The notes beneath the pieces are model-generated. The model was not told the DNA's origin and searched no databases. It saw only the letters and a program-made list of their open reading frames with translations. Both the position numbers and the translations under genes were made by a program. Below, piece by piece: positions 11,514 to 19,986 of a stretch of 64,000 bases of DNA (within the stretch, counting starts at the first letter, position 1; each line of letters opens with the position of its first letter). The stretch comes from Erwinia amylovora (GTDB lineage Bacteria > Pseudomonadota > Gammaproteobacteria > Enterobacterales > Enterobacteriaceae): positions 992,001 through 1,056,000 of the forward strand of contig NZ_CP066796.1 of NCBI RefSeq assembly GCF_017161565.1, in the 5' to 3' direction.

Positions 11514-12038
11514 ATGTCATTACCCATTTATCTGATTGGCGCACGCGGCTGCGGAAAAACCACCGTGGGCCAGGCGCTGGCTTTGGCATTAGGATATGAC
11601 TTTTGTGATACCGACCACTTCCTGCAGCATACCAGTCAGCAAACTGTTGCCGATATTGTGGCAGTCGAAGGCTGGTGTGGATTTCGTCGGCGCGAAACCG
11701 AATCCCTGAAGGCGGTGACCGCGGCAAGGAAAGTTATTGCCACCGGGGGCGGGATGGTGCTGGCAGAAGAAAATCGTCTGTACATGCGCGAGCACGGCAG
11801 AGTGATTTACCTGAATGCCGATGCTTTGGTGTTGGCGGCTCGCCTTGAGGCCTATCCGCAGGCTGAACAGCGCCCGACCTTAACCGGACGACCCATTGCC
11901 GAAGAGATGGTTGAAGTGCTGGCGGCACGCGATGCTCTATATCAGCAGGCTGCTCACCATATTATCGACGCTATACCATCGACCGATGCCATAGTTAATC
12001 AGATAGTTAACGTTCTTTCACTCGCCCGCGCCAGCTGA
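11514..12038 (+). CDS. aroL: Shikimate kinase II
   Basis: 174 residues, the same length as E. coli AroL. It phosphorylates shikimate at the 3-hydroxyl with ATP in the chorismate pathway. The P-loop GARGCGKT is at residues 9-16, the shikimate-binding DTDHFL follows near residue 32, GFRRRE and ATGGGMVL come next, and a lid segment RPTLTGRPI lies near residue 120. The start is the ATG at 11514. Its position next to yaiA is the conserved enteric arrangement and supports AroL over AroK. Confidence 0.95.
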   Translation: MSLPIYLIGARGCGKTTVGQALALALGYDFCDTDHFLQHTSQQTVADIVAVEGWCGFRRRETESLKAVTAARKVIATGGGMVLAEENRLYMREHGRVIYLNADALVLAARLEAYPQAEQRPTLTGRPIAEEMVEVLAARDALYQQAAHHIIDAIPSTDAIVNQIVNVLSLARAS

Positions 12039-12182
12039 TCCCCTGCTGTACCTTCGCCCTGTGGTGCGGTTTACACTGCTATTTTTTCGCCATTCCGGCA
12101 GATAAAACGCTGTGCTTGTCTATACTTAACCTGTTTGGCCACTGGCCACGTATAAATACAGACACTTAAAAGGGGGATCATT

Positions 12183-12374
12183 ATGCCAGGCAGACCGCCA
12201 TACCCACGTGAAGCCTTCGTTGTACCTGTAGAAAAAGGTACGGCCGAAAAATCCGTTACCTGGTATGAATTACGCGCCGATCATCCAAAACCCGACTCGC
12301 TGATCAGCGAGCATGAAAGCGAGCAGGAAGCGCTGGACGCAAAAGATCGTTATGAGGACAAATCCAAAGAATAA
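12183..12374 (+). CDS. yaiA: YaiA family small protein
   Basis: 63 residues, the same length as E. coli YaiA and alike along the whole protein ([40 protein letters not shown]). It is a cytoplasmic protein of unknown function in the TyrR-linked aroL-yaiA neighbourhood. A GGGGG Shine-Dalgarno precedes the ATG. In E. coli aroM follows directly; here the aroM-type gene is separated by about 3.8 kb carrying an IclR regulator and transport genes. Confidence 0.93.
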   Translation: MPGRPPYPREAFVVPVEKGTAEKSVTWYELRADHPKPDSLISEHESEQEALDAKDRYEDKSKE

Positions 12375-12636
12375 TAAACCGTGGCAGGGACGCCATGATA
12401 TTTATGTTAACTTTTGTGCAAGATTTATTAACGGTATTTTTATTTTTCACAACAGAGTATTTCTCTTCAAGGTGCCCGTTTTCCCACCTAACGTCTCACC
12501 ATTAATTTTGATGGCAAGAATATTAAATTATTAACTGTGCATTTCACCTGATTATTCCTTTCTGTCCTCCACCGAACGCGAAAATTATTCCTTGACCTGG
12601 CAGCAGACTGTCTTTAGTTTTAACTCACTGAGAAAA

Positions 12637-12666
12637 GGAACATTTGTTCCTAATAGTGGAACATTT
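12637..12666 (+). promoter_or_regulatory. Candidate IclR-type operator: palindrome plus third direct half-site
   Basis: GGAACATTTGTTCC (12637-12650) is a palindrome with five-base arms. A further GGAACATTT follows at 12658-12666, exactly 21 bases after the first copy, two helical turns. The array abuts the IclR-family gene whose ATG is at 12670, so binding would block translation or transcription of its own gene. A palindrome with an added direct half-site is the layout known for IclR-family operators such as that of PcaU. The assignment to this regulator is inference. Confidence 0.55.
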
Positions 12667-12669
12667 AAT

Positions 12670-13461
12670 ATGACCACACTGGAAAATTCTGTCGCAATAC
12701 TTAAATTGTTTAATCGAAGCGATCTTAATCATGGTCAGCCCGGGTTGACCTTCTCTGCGGTTGTCGAAGCGCTGGGCCTGCCCAAAAGCACGGTTTCCCG
12801 CCTGCTGTCGATAATGGAAAGTGAAGGTTTGCTGGAGCGCGACCCCGGAAGCCGCTGTTTTCGCCTGGGACGGATGTTGCTGACGCTGGCCAGTCAATAT
12901 CTTTCCACGCCCCTGATGGATTGTGCTTCACCAATGATGGTCAGACTGGCGGCGGAATCCAGTAGTACGGGGTATATTTCGGTGCTGGACGGGCGCGAGA
13001 TTATGGTTATGCGCATGTTTCAGGGGCGGATGGTGATGCAGTTGGTGACGCCTCCCGGCAGCCGTATGGCAGCAGCCCAAACGTCGGTAGGGCGGGCGCT
13101 GCTTGCGCGACACAGCGACGATTACGTGCGTAAACTGTATCAGGGAGTCTGGAAAGCTGGCGTGCCCAACTCACCCCAGACGCTGGAGCAGCTGTTAGTG
13201 GAACTGAGTCGCATTCGTCAGCAGGGATGGGCGCTGGCCCGCAATGAAATGCTGCAAGGCATCAGTTCTCTGTCGACCACCGTTGCGAATAAGCATCTGG
13301 GGGAAGTTGTGGCGCTGTGCCTGTCATTTCCATCACAATCAGCAGAACAGCCTTATTCGCCCGCTACGCTGGATGCGTTACAAAGCGTAACGCGTAAGCT
13401 GGCCGGGCAATACGGCGACCGGACATGGCAGGAGGCTGAAATATTCCCCATCATGCAGTAA
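12670..13461 (+). CDS. IclR family transcriptional regulator
   Basis: 263 residues from the ATG at 12670 (MTTLENSVAILKLFN); the frame is open upstream through the putative operator but that part is not protein-like. The N-terminal winged helix-turn-helix (residues about 5-70: FSAVVEALGLPKSTVSRLLSIMESEGLLERD) is typical of IclR. The C-terminal effector-binding domain includes SRMAAAQTSVGRALLAR and the RQQGWALARNEMLQGISSL segment. It precedes the OPT transporter gene on the same strand with a 190-base gap, so it probably regulates that transporter/DUF1177/AroM operon. The ligand is unknown. Confidence 0.9.
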   Translation: MTTLENSVAILKLFNRSDLNHGQPGLTFSAVVEALGLPKSTVSRLLSIMESEGLLERDPGSRCFRLGRMLLTLASQYLSTPLMDCASPMMVRLAAESSSTGYISVLDGREIMVMRMFQGRMVMQLVTPPGSRMAAAQTSVGRALLARHSDDYVRKLYQGVWKAGVPNSPQTLEQLLVELSRIRQQGWALARNEMLQGISSLSTTVANKHLGEVVALCLSFPSQSAEQPYSPATLDALQSVTRKLAGQYGDRTWQEAEIFPIMQ

Positions 13462-13562
13462 TCACTTCATATCCGTAACGGTTATGAAGTACGCCTCACC
13501 AGGGCAATTGCAGTACTATTTTCAACATTAATATCTAAAAAAGCCCGTAAGAGGCTGAATAT

Positions 13563-13599
13563 CTGTATACAGAATATCCCCTTGATATATCAGGGGGAT
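13563..13599 (+). promoter_or_regulatory. Two palindromes upstream of the OPT transporter
   Basis: CTGTATACAG (13563-13572) is a perfect ten-base palindrome. Three bases later, ATCCCCTTGATA and TATCAGGGGGAT (13576-13599) form a 24-base palindrome with one mismatched pair. The pair ends 54 bases before the transporter ATG. They could be operator sites for the adjacent IclR protein or another regulator, or the larger one could be a leader hairpin. Their sequence differs from the GGAAC sites in front of the regulator gene. Confidence 0.5.
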
Positions 13600-13653
13600 G
13601 CTCTGTTATATGCGAATAAAAAGGAATTTAATCGGGATATTTAAGGAGAAAAT

Positions 13654-15213
13654 ATGCAGCAAGAAAATGCGTTTAAGGATATTGGCATCCTGGTGATGCT
13701 GCTTGTACTTTCTGTACTGGGTGCCATTATTGGCGTGCAATTATTAACAACGCTGGGCGTGACGCCGAATACATCTATTATTGGCGCACTGCTGGCGATG
13801 TTGCTGGCGCGAATACCTTTACAGGCGTTCCGGCGTTATCGCTCTGTCGATACGCAAAATCTGGCCCAAACAGCCATATCAGCTGCTACTTTTGGGGCAG
13901 CTAACAGCCTGCTGATGCCGATTGCCGTTCCCTGGGTCATGGCAATGCCGCAGCTGGTGCTGCCGATGTTTATTGGCGTCTGTGCAGCAATGCTGCTGGA
14001 CGCTTATCTGCTATATCGTCTGTTTGATACCCGGGTATTTCCTGCCAGCAATGCCTGGCCACCGGGCGTTGCTACCGCAGAAGCGATCACAGCTTGCGAT
14101 CGGGGCGGTAGCCATGCCTGGCTACTGTTGACCGGCGTTGTGGGCGGCGTTATTGGCTCGATGCTGAAAATTCCCATGGCCGCATTTGGTACGGCATTTA
14201 TTGGCAATATCTGGGCGCTAAGCATGTTCGGCATCGGCTTGCTGCTGCGCGCCTATGCGCAGCCGCTTGCAGGCGTCGATATCAATGCTAACTATATTCC
14301 TCATGGAATCATGGTGGGGGCCGGGCTGGTCGCACTCATTCAGGTTGTGCAGGTTGTCCGCAATAAGAAAAACGATAGCACTCGTTTTACCCGCCCGGAC
14401 AGCGAAGTGCGCAAAGCCCTTGGCCTGGGGTCAGTGGGTTTCCTGATGATCGCCGCGCTGCTGGCGTTTGGCACCGGGCTGTGGGTAGAGATGTCACTGC
14501 CCATGCTGCTGGCCTTTGTGGTTTACGCCGCTTTCGCCGCATTTGTTCACGAGCTGCTGGTGGGGATAGCCGCCATGCACTCCGGCTGGTTCCCGGCGTT
14601 TGCCGTGGCACTGATCAGCTTGATTATCGGTATTCTGATCGGTTTTCCGCCGCTGGCGCTCTGCGTACTGAGCGGGTTTACCGCCGCCACCGGCCCGGCA
14701 TTTGCCGATATGGGTTATGACCTTAAAGCCGGATTTGTGTTACGCGGCAACGGGCGGGATCTTCGCCAGGAGCTGTGGGGGCGTCGCATTCAGCTGTTTG
14801 CTGCGCTGATCGCCTTTGTGGTGTCGATTCCGGTAGTGTGGTTCGCTCATACCAGCTTATTCAGTCAGGATCTGATCCCACCGGTAGCACGCGTCTATGC
14901 CAGGACCATTCAGGCCAGTGGCGAAGCGGGGATTGCGCACAGTCTGCTATTGTGGGCGATCCCCGGGGCGCTAATCCAGCTGATCGGCGGGCCGAAACGT
15001 CAGCTCGGCGTGCTGTTAGCGACCGGATTACTCATTTTCAATGCGATGGCGGGCTGGGCCGTCGTCAGCGGCATTATTCTCCGACTGATCGTTTCGCGCC
15101 TCTGGGGCGAGCGTGGGCGCACGCCGGTTGAAGTGATGGCAGCCGGGTTTATTGCCGGCGATGCACTTTACAGCTTCTTCAGCTCCCTTTTCACCAGCGG
15201 TGCCAAAAAATAG
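13654..15213 (+). CDS. OPT/YSL superfamily oligopeptide or metal-chelate transporter
   Basis: 519 residues with about 12 to 14 hydrophobic segments, an inner-membrane permease. Family marks are NTSIIGALLAMLLARIP near the N-terminus, the loop NYIPHGIMVGAGLVALIQ, and the later ATGPAFADMGYDLKAGF-x-LRGNG-x-D followed by E.WGRRIQ. OPT-superfamily members import small peptides, glutathione conjugates or metal-nicotianamine/siderophore chelates with protons. A GGAG Shine-Dalgarno sits seven bases before the ATG. It is followed 19 bases later by the DUF1177 gene and then an AroM-type gene, so the three form an operon. The substrate is not known. Confidence 0.85.
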   Translation: MQQENAFKDIGILVMLLVLSVLGAIIGVQLLTTLGVTPNTSIIGALLAMLLARIPLQAFRRYRSVDTQNLAQTAISAATFGAANSLLMPIAVPWVMAMPQLVLPMFIGVCAAMLLDAYLLYRLFDTRVFPASNAWPPGVATAEAITACDRGGSHAWLLLTGVVGGVIGSMLKIPMAAFGTAFIGNIWALSMFGIGLLLRAYAQPLAGVDINANYIPHGIMVGAGLVALIQVVQVVRNKKNDSTRFTRPDSEVRKALGLGSVGFLMIAALLAFGTGLWVEMSLPMLLAFVVYAAFAAFVHELLVGIAAMHSGWFPAFAVALISLIIGILIGFPPLALCVLSGFTAATGPAFADMGYDLKAGFVLRGNGRDLRQELWGRRIQLFAALIAFVVSIPVVWFAHTSLFSQDLIPPVARVYARTIQASGEAGIAHSLLLWAIPGALIQLIGGPKRQLGVLLATGLLIFNAMAGWAVVSGIILRLIVSRLWGERGRTPVEVMAAGFIAGDALYSFFSSLFTSGAKK

Positions 15214-15232
15214 CCAAGGGAAACAGAGACAA

Positions 15233-16162
15233 ATGAGTTTGCATCAAACTTTGCAGGTGTTTGAATTGCTCGATAATGCCCGCGTCATTGGCGCAGATGT
15301 GGTCAAATTGTTTGCCGGTTATTCGGCAGTTGACGTGACGACCAGGCGCGTGAGCGGGACGAAGGGTTACACCGACTTTATCCGTGTCATATTGCCCGGC
15401 AGCCACGGGCGAAGTCAGGGAGGTAATGCCCCTACGCTGGGTATTATCGGTCGGCTGGGGGGGATAGGCGCACGTCCGGCGCGTATTGGGCTGGTTTCTG
15501 ATGCCGATGGCGCCATTGCCGCCGTTAGCTGCGCGCTGAAGCTGGCAGAGATGCAACGCAAGGGCGATATACTGGCCGGTGACGTTATCATCACGACCCA
15601 TATTTGCCCGCACGCCCCTACGCGTGCACATCACCCCGTGGACTTTATGGATTCGCCAGCGGATGACGTCACCATGAACGAACATGAAGTGGTGCCGTGC
15701 ATGGATGCCATCCTTTCTGTCGATGCCACCAAAGGCAATCGCATCCTCAGTCATCAGGGGGTTGCGCTGTCGCCCACGGTTAAGCAGGGGTACATTTTGC
15801 GCGTATCGGAAGATTTGCTGCGTATCCTGGAAACCACCAGCGGGCGTCCGGCCGTGACCTTTCCTGTCACCACCCAGGATATTACGCCGTATGGTAATGG
15901 CGTGTATCACCTGAACAGTATCATGCAGCCCGCCACGGCTACCGATGTGCCAGTGGTGGGCGTGGCGATCTGTAGCGAATCGGTTGTTCCGGGTTGTGCA
16001 ACCGGAGCGAGCCACGAAGTTGATATTGCGTTGGCCGTGAAATTCGTTGTGGAAGTGGCAAAAGAGTTTGGTTACGGCCGTTGCGCATTCTATGATCCCA
16101 ATGAGTTCGCGCGCCTGCAGTCCCTGTACGGTAGCCTTAGCCACCTCAGTAAAAGGCAATAG
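15233..16162 (+). CDS. DUF1177 family protein
   Basis: 309 residues from the ATG at 15233 (MSLHQTLQVFELLD). The protein matches the DUF1177 family as I recall it: DVTTRRVSGTKGYTDFIRV, a glycine-rich block (GNAPTLGIIGRLGGIGARP), THICPHAPTRAHHPVDFM, and VVGVAICSESVVPGCATGAS near the end. Several His, Asp and Cys in conserved positions suggest an enzyme, possibly metal-dependent, but no reaction is established. It lacks a signal peptide and is presumably cytoplasmic. Its place between the transporter and the AroM-type gene implies work on the imported compound. Confidence 0.8.
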   Translation: MSLHQTLQVFELLDNARVIGADVVKLFAGYSAVDVTTRRVSGTKGYTDFIRVILPGSHGRSQGGNAPTLGIIGRLGGIGARPARIGLVSDADGAIAAVSCALKLAEMQRKGDILAGDVIITTHICPHAPTRAHHPVDFMDSPADDVTMNEHEVVPCMDAILSVDATKGNRILSHQGVALSPTVKQGYILRVSEDLLRILETTSGRPAVTFPVTTQDITPYGNGVYHLNSIMQPATATDVPVVGVAICSESVVPGCATGASHEVDIALAVKFVVEVAKEFGYGRCAFYDPNEFARLQSLYGSLSHLSKRQ

Positions 16163-16166
16163 CCCG

Positions 16167-16844
16167 GTGAATCCAACGCTGGTTACTCTGACCATCGGGC
16201 AGTCGCCGCGTAGCGACATTTTGCCGCTGCTGCTGCAGTATCTGCCAGCGGAAAAGATAGCCCATGCGGGTCTTCTGGATGGCCTTAATCGCCAGCAAAT
16301 TGCACAACAGTTCGGTGCGCATGACGGAGACAAGGTGCTGGTATCAAGGCTTAGCGATGGCAGTCAGGTTTTGCTGGCGTCAGATAAAGTAGAGAACGGT
16401 CTGCGAAAGCGCATTTTGCAGCTGGAGGATCGCGGTTTTGAGACTATCCTGTTGTTATGTACCGGCGAATTTGGGCGCCTTTACACTAACAGGGCGCTGC
16501 TGCTGGAGCCGGACCGCATGATCCCGCCGCTGATTGCAGCGATGGTTGGTGAACACAACGTTGGCATTGTGGTGCCGGTGGCCGGACAAATTCAACAACA
16601 GGCCGGCAAGTGGAAGAATCTGCCCCGCCCGCCCTGTTTTGCTGTAGCCAGCCCCTATCTGAGCAGTGATGAAGCCCTGTTGGATGCGGGGCGGTCGCTG
16701 CAGGATCGTGGAGCGGATGTGGTGGTGCTCGACTGCTTCGGTTATCACTGCCAGCATCGTGATATGCTAAGCAGACAATTAGCTATCCCGATACTGCTGT
16801 CGGGCGAGATCGTCGCCAGGCTGGCAGCAGAGCTGTTGCTTTAA
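16167..16844 (+). CDS. aroM: AroM family protein
   Basis: 225 residues from a GTG at 16167, the same length as E. coli AroM and similar end to end. Shared points are TLTIGQSPRSDILPLL, LEPDRMIPPL, VGIVVPV, the block DAGRSLQDRGADVVVLDCFGYHCQHRD, and the C-terminal LAAELLL. The start codon begins five bases after the DUF1177 stop with only a distant AAAGG, which suggests coupled translation. AroM has the Asp/Glu racemase-like look (Cys in LLLCTGEFG and in LDCFG) but no proven activity. In E. coli it sits right after yaiA; here it belongs to the OPT operon, so it may be a relative rather than the strict orthologue. Confidence 0.85.
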   Translation: MNPTLVTLTIGQSPRSDILPLLLQYLPAEKIAHAGLLDGLNRQQIAQQFGAHDGDKVLVSRLSDGSQVLLASDKVENGLRKRILQLEDRGFETILLLCTGEFGRLYTNRALLLEPDRMIPPLIAAMVGEHNVGIVVPVAGQIQQQAGKWKNLPRPPCFAVASPYLSSDEALLDAGRSLQDRGADVVVLDCFGYHCQHRDMLSRQLAIPILLSGEIVARLAAELLL

Positions 16845-16924
16845 GTTTCTCACAGAGCGTGCAGCCGATTAACACTGCTTCGATATTGCCCGCTTACTTT
16901 TTTCCATGATAACAAGGAATTGCT

Positions 16925-17215
16925 ATGCTCAACGTTAGTGAGTATTTCGACGGTAAAGTGAAGTCGATTGGTTTTGAAAGCGCGAGCGCCGGGCGCGCCA
17001 GCGTAGGGGTGATGACGGAAGGCGAGTACACATTTGCTACCGCACAGGCAGAAGAGATGACCGTGGTGAGCGGTACGCTTAATGTATTACTGCAGGGAGA
17101 AACCGAATGGAAACGTTATCAGGCGGGTGAGGTCTTTAACGTGCCGGACCACAGCGAGTTTCATCTGCAGGTGGCTGAACCTACTGCGTATCTGTGCCGC
17201 TATCTGAAGGACTGA
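16925..17215 (+). CDS. ppnP: Pyrimidine/purine nucleoside phosphorylase (cupin)
   Basis: 96 residues (E. coli PpnP/YaiE has 94). It is a one-domain cupin that phosphorolyses many nucleosides to base and ribose-1-phosphate in the cytoplasm. The family pattern is clear: [61 protein letters not shown] and the C-terminal YLCRYLKD. An AAGGAA Shine-Dalgarno precedes the ATG. It lies between the AroM-type gene and rdgC, as yaiE does in E. coli, and has its own terminator. Confidence 0.93.
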   Translation: MLNVSEYFDGKVKSIGFESASAGRASVGVMTEGEYTFATAQAEEMTVVSGTLNVLLQGETEWKRYQAGEVFNVPDHSEFHLQVAEPTAYLCRYLKD

Positions 17216-17242
17216 TCAACAGCCCGGCGGCTGAAACATCCA

Positions 17243-17300
17243 CGGCATCCCCCATGCTTGCGTGATATGCCACGCTCAGGGATGCCGTTAATTTATTTTT
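17243..17300 (+). terminator. Terminator-like stem after ppnP
   Basis: CGGCATCCC and GGGATGCCG form a nine-base stem enclosing a 27-base loop that can itself pair (GCGTG with CACGC). The T-rich stretch TTAATTTATTTTT follows. It lies between converging ppnP and rdgC. Confidence 0.65.
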
Positions 17301-17314
17301 AGCCCTGCCAGCAA

Positions 17315-18226
17315 CTACCGTTGTGCTTCCCCACCTAACGCTTCTACGGTATTGCTAATCAACGCGGCCAGTTCGCCGGTCATCAGGACAAAATCAGCGT
17401 CGAAACGTCCGGCGACATCTTCCCTGTCGATATCATCGTTCTGCTCGCGCAGAATATCAGCGAACTTCAGGCGCTTGATCGAGCCATCGTCGGACAGGAT
17501 CATCTGGATACGTTCCTGCCAGTCAACAGCCAGTTTGGTTACCAGCTTGCCGGCTTCGATATGGTTAGCAATTTCATCACACACCAGGTCCTGCTTTTTA
17601 CAGCGGATCACACCGCCATCTTCCAGAAGGGCTTTCAGCTCGGCTTCATCCATCAGGGCGAAGCCGGCCGGTAGCTCCCCGGAGCGCACCCATTCGGTCA
17701 GCGTCAGCTCAATCGGGCTTTCCAGCGTCAACGGTACCACCGGCAGTGAACCCAGGCTTTTACGCAGCAGGGCCAGCGTGTCCTCAGCTTTTTTCGCGCT
17801 GGCGCAGTCAACCATAATCAGGTTATTCACGGTATCGATCCAGATATACGTCTGGCTGAAACGACTGAAGGCACGCGGCAGCAGGCTGTGCAGCACTTCG
17901 TCTTTAAGCGAGTCTTTCTCGGTTTTCTTCAGTTTGCGCGACTGTTCGGCTTCCAGTTTGCTGATTTTGGCTTCCAGAGCCTGCTTAACCACCGGTGAAG
18001 GCAACATCTTCTCTTCTTTACGTGCGCAGATCAGGATCTGGCCGTTGGTGACATGGGTCAGATCTTCGCCGCGTGCGCCCAGCGGCGAAACCCAGCCTGT
18101 TTTGGCCATATCCTGGCTGCCGCAGGGGGTGAAGGAGAAAGCATCGAGCTGTTTTTCCATTTCGTCTGCCACCAGCGGAATGTCGCGATTCAGGCGATAA
18201 ACCATCAAATTTTTAAACCACAGCAT
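17315..18226 (-). CDS. rdgC: Recombination-associated protein RdgC
   Basis: 303 residues, the family's normal length. RdgC is a nucleoid-associated, ring-forming dimer that binds DNA without sequence preference and restrains RecA. The N-terminal [12 protein letters not shown] and the [17 protein letters not shown] block are diagnostic, and the charged stretch [19 protein letters not shown] is also typical. The central gate region and the C-terminal [16 protein letters not shown] are present. The ATG at 18226 has GAGAGGGA upstream. In E. coli mak and araJ follow; here a permease gene takes that place. Confidence 0.96.
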   Translation of the reverse strand: MLWFKNLMVYRLNRDIPLVADEMEKQLDAFSFTPCGSQDMAKTGWVSPLGARGEDLTHVTNGQILICARKEEKMLPSPVVKQALEAKISKLEAEQSRKLKKTEKDSLKDEVLHSLLPRAFSRFSQTYIWIDTVNNLIMVDCASAKKAEDTLALLRKSLGSLPVVPLTLESPIELTLTEWVRSGELPAGFALMDEAELKALLEDGGVIRCKKQDLVCDEIANHIEAGKLVTKLAVDWQERIQMILSDDGSIKRLKFADILREQNDDIDREDVAGRFDADFVLMTGELAALISNTVEALGGEAQR

Positions 18227-18397
18227 GCTGCATTCCCTCTCCGGGCGCGCAAAAGGCGCGCGAGTTCAAAGTCAGCGCGCATGATAGCGAATCGCTGGCG
18301 GGGTTTCATTGCCTTTCCGCAACCTGGCCGATCGGGTTGCGTTTTTAGCGCCGGCGCGCAGAGGATAAGCGGGGTGGAACAGCCCGCAGCATCATGT

Positions 18398-19762
18398 TTA
18401 TTCGCCTTGCAGCATCGCATCGTGCGGGGCGTTATCACGCTGATTTTTCGTCAGCAGGAACCACAAATAGCCTGCCAGCATCAGTACGGCAAAGATGGCG
18501 GCAATCAGCGGGTTAAACCACAGCATGGCCATTAGGAAAACCGTCGCCAGCAGCAGTGCAATCGCCGGGACAATCGGGTACCCCGGCGCCCGGAAGGTGC
18601 GCTCCAGCTCAGGGGCGCTGCGGCGCAGGCGGAACAGACTCAGCATGCTCATGATATACATCACGATGGCACCAAACACCGCCATGGTGATCATTGCCGC
18701 CGTCAACGTCATTCCCTGCAGGTTAATCCAGCCGTCGCTGAAGATAGCCGCAATACCAATCACCCCACCGGCGATAATGGCGCGATGCGGCGTCTGGAAG
18801 CGTGACAGCTTCGCCAGGCCAGCGGGCAGATAACCAGCGCGCGACAGGGCGAAGAACTGACGTGAATAGCCAAGAATAATGCCATGAAAGCTGGCAATCA
18901 GTCCAAACAGGCCAATCCACACCAGCATATGCATCCAGTTGGAGTGTTCGCCGACGATCATTTTCATTGCCCGGGGCAGCGGGTCATTGATGTTGGACAG
19001 GGTGCGCCAGTCGCCGGCACCGCCTGCCAGCAACATTACGCCAATCGCCAGCACCACCAGCGTCAGAATACCGGCAATATAAGCGCGCGGAATGGTGCGT
19101 TTCGCATCTTTCGCTTCTTCAGCCGCCATGGCTGCGCCCTCAATCGCGAGGAAGAACCAGATGGCGAACGGGATGGCGGCGAAAATACCGGAAAGCGCCG
19201 GCATGCCGAAATGTTCTCCCCCCGCCCAGCCGTGGGCCGCGAAGTTAGCCATACTGAATCCGGGGGCAACCACGCCCATAAACACCAACAGTTCCAGCAC
19301 CGCCAGAATGGTCACCACCAGTTCAAACATCGCGGCCAGCTTCACGCCAAGAATATTTAGCGACATAAACACCAGGTAAGCACCTACTGCGGCATACCTG
19401 GGATTGAGTTCAGGATACTGCACGTTGAGATAGGCGCCGATCGCCATGGCGATGGCCGGCGGAGCGAAGACAAATTCTATTAAGGTTGCCATACCGGCGA
19501 TCAGTCCACCGGTCTCACCGAACGCCCGGCGGCTGTAGGCAAACGGGCCACCAGCATGAGGAATGGCGCTAGTCAGCTCGGTAAAGCTGAAGATAAAGCA
19601 GGTATACATGGTGGCGATCATCAGCGTGGTCATCAGGAATCCCAGCGTTCCCGCTACGCCCCAGCCGTAGCTCCAGCCAAAATATTCACCGGAAATCACC
19701 AGTCCTACTGCAATGCCCCATAAATGTAGGGTGCCCAGCGTCGGTTTTAATGTTGTTGTCAT
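18398..19762 (-). CDS. APC-superfamily permease, ethanolamine-permease type
   Basis: 454 residues from the ATG at 19762 (MTTTLKPTLG), preceded by GGGGACAG; upstream in-frame codons run to 19843. About twelve membrane segments make an inner-membrane amino acid/polyamine/organocation transporter. The early WGIAVGLVISGEYFGWSYGW and the SAIPHAGGPFAYSRRAFGE motif are those of bacterial ethanolamine permeases (TC 2.A.3.5). Substrate assignment to ethanolamine or a related amino alcohol is by family only. It is divergent from a gene for an APH-type kinase, and an AraC regulator lies beyond; the three may form a catabolic unit. There are no eut genes in the window. Confidence 0.8.
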   Translation of the reverse strand: MTTTLKPTLGTLHLWGIAVGLVISGEYFGWSYGWGVAGTLGFLMTTLMIATMYTCFIFSFTELTSAIPHAGGPFAYSRRAFGETGGLIAGMATLIEFVFAPPAIAMAIGAYLNVQYPELNPRYAAVGAYLVFMSLNILGVKLAAMFELVVTILAVLELLVFMGVVAPGFSMANFAAHGWAGGEHFGMPALSGIFAAIPFAIWFFLAIEGAAMAAEEAKDAKRTIPRAYIAGILTLVVLAIGVMLLAGGAGDWRTLSNINDPLPRAMKMIVGEHSNWMHMLVWIGLFGLIASFHGIILGYSRQFFALSRAGYLPAGLAKLSRFQTPHRAIIAGGVIGIAAIFSDGWINLQGMTLTAAMITMAVFGAIVMYIMSMLSLFRLRRSAPELERTFRAPGYPIVPAIALLLATVFLMAMLWFNPLIAAIFAVLMLAGYLWFLLTKNQRDNAPHDAMLQGE

Positions 19763-19852
19763 ATTCTGTCCCCGTATCCCCATATTGTGGTTTTTTGATA
19801 ATGCAGTTGCCCGCCGGTGGAAACTTGACACGGGCGCGAACAATTTTGCGTT

Positions 19853-19923
19853 CTGCGGTCAACTGACAAGCAAAAAAAGCGCCAGCTGCTTGCTGCGGTC
19901 AACATTGAGTTGTCTGCGGTCAA
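19853..19923. promoter_or_regulatory. Three direct repeats CTGCGGTCAA between divergent permease and kinase genes
   Basis: Exact copies of the decamer CTGCGGTCAA lie at 19853-19862, 19893-19902 and 19914-19923, all on the + strand. The steps are 40 and 21 bases, close to four and two helical turns, so a regulator could bind all three on one face. Each copy is followed by a TGA within six bases. AraC-type activators often use such tandem direct repeats, and an AraC-family gene lies 1.2 kb downstream. The link is inference. Confidence 0.65.
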
Positions 19924-19986
19924 GCTGAAAAGGGAAGACGATCGGATGCTGTCAGCACAGCCCAATACCGATCCCGGAGCCAGACT

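Noticed and set aside
15191..16333. Long antisense frame of 380 residues opposite DUF1177
   Set aside because: It lies fully under the well-supported DUF1177 and AroM genes and shows only the His/Arg/Thr bias of a shadow frame.
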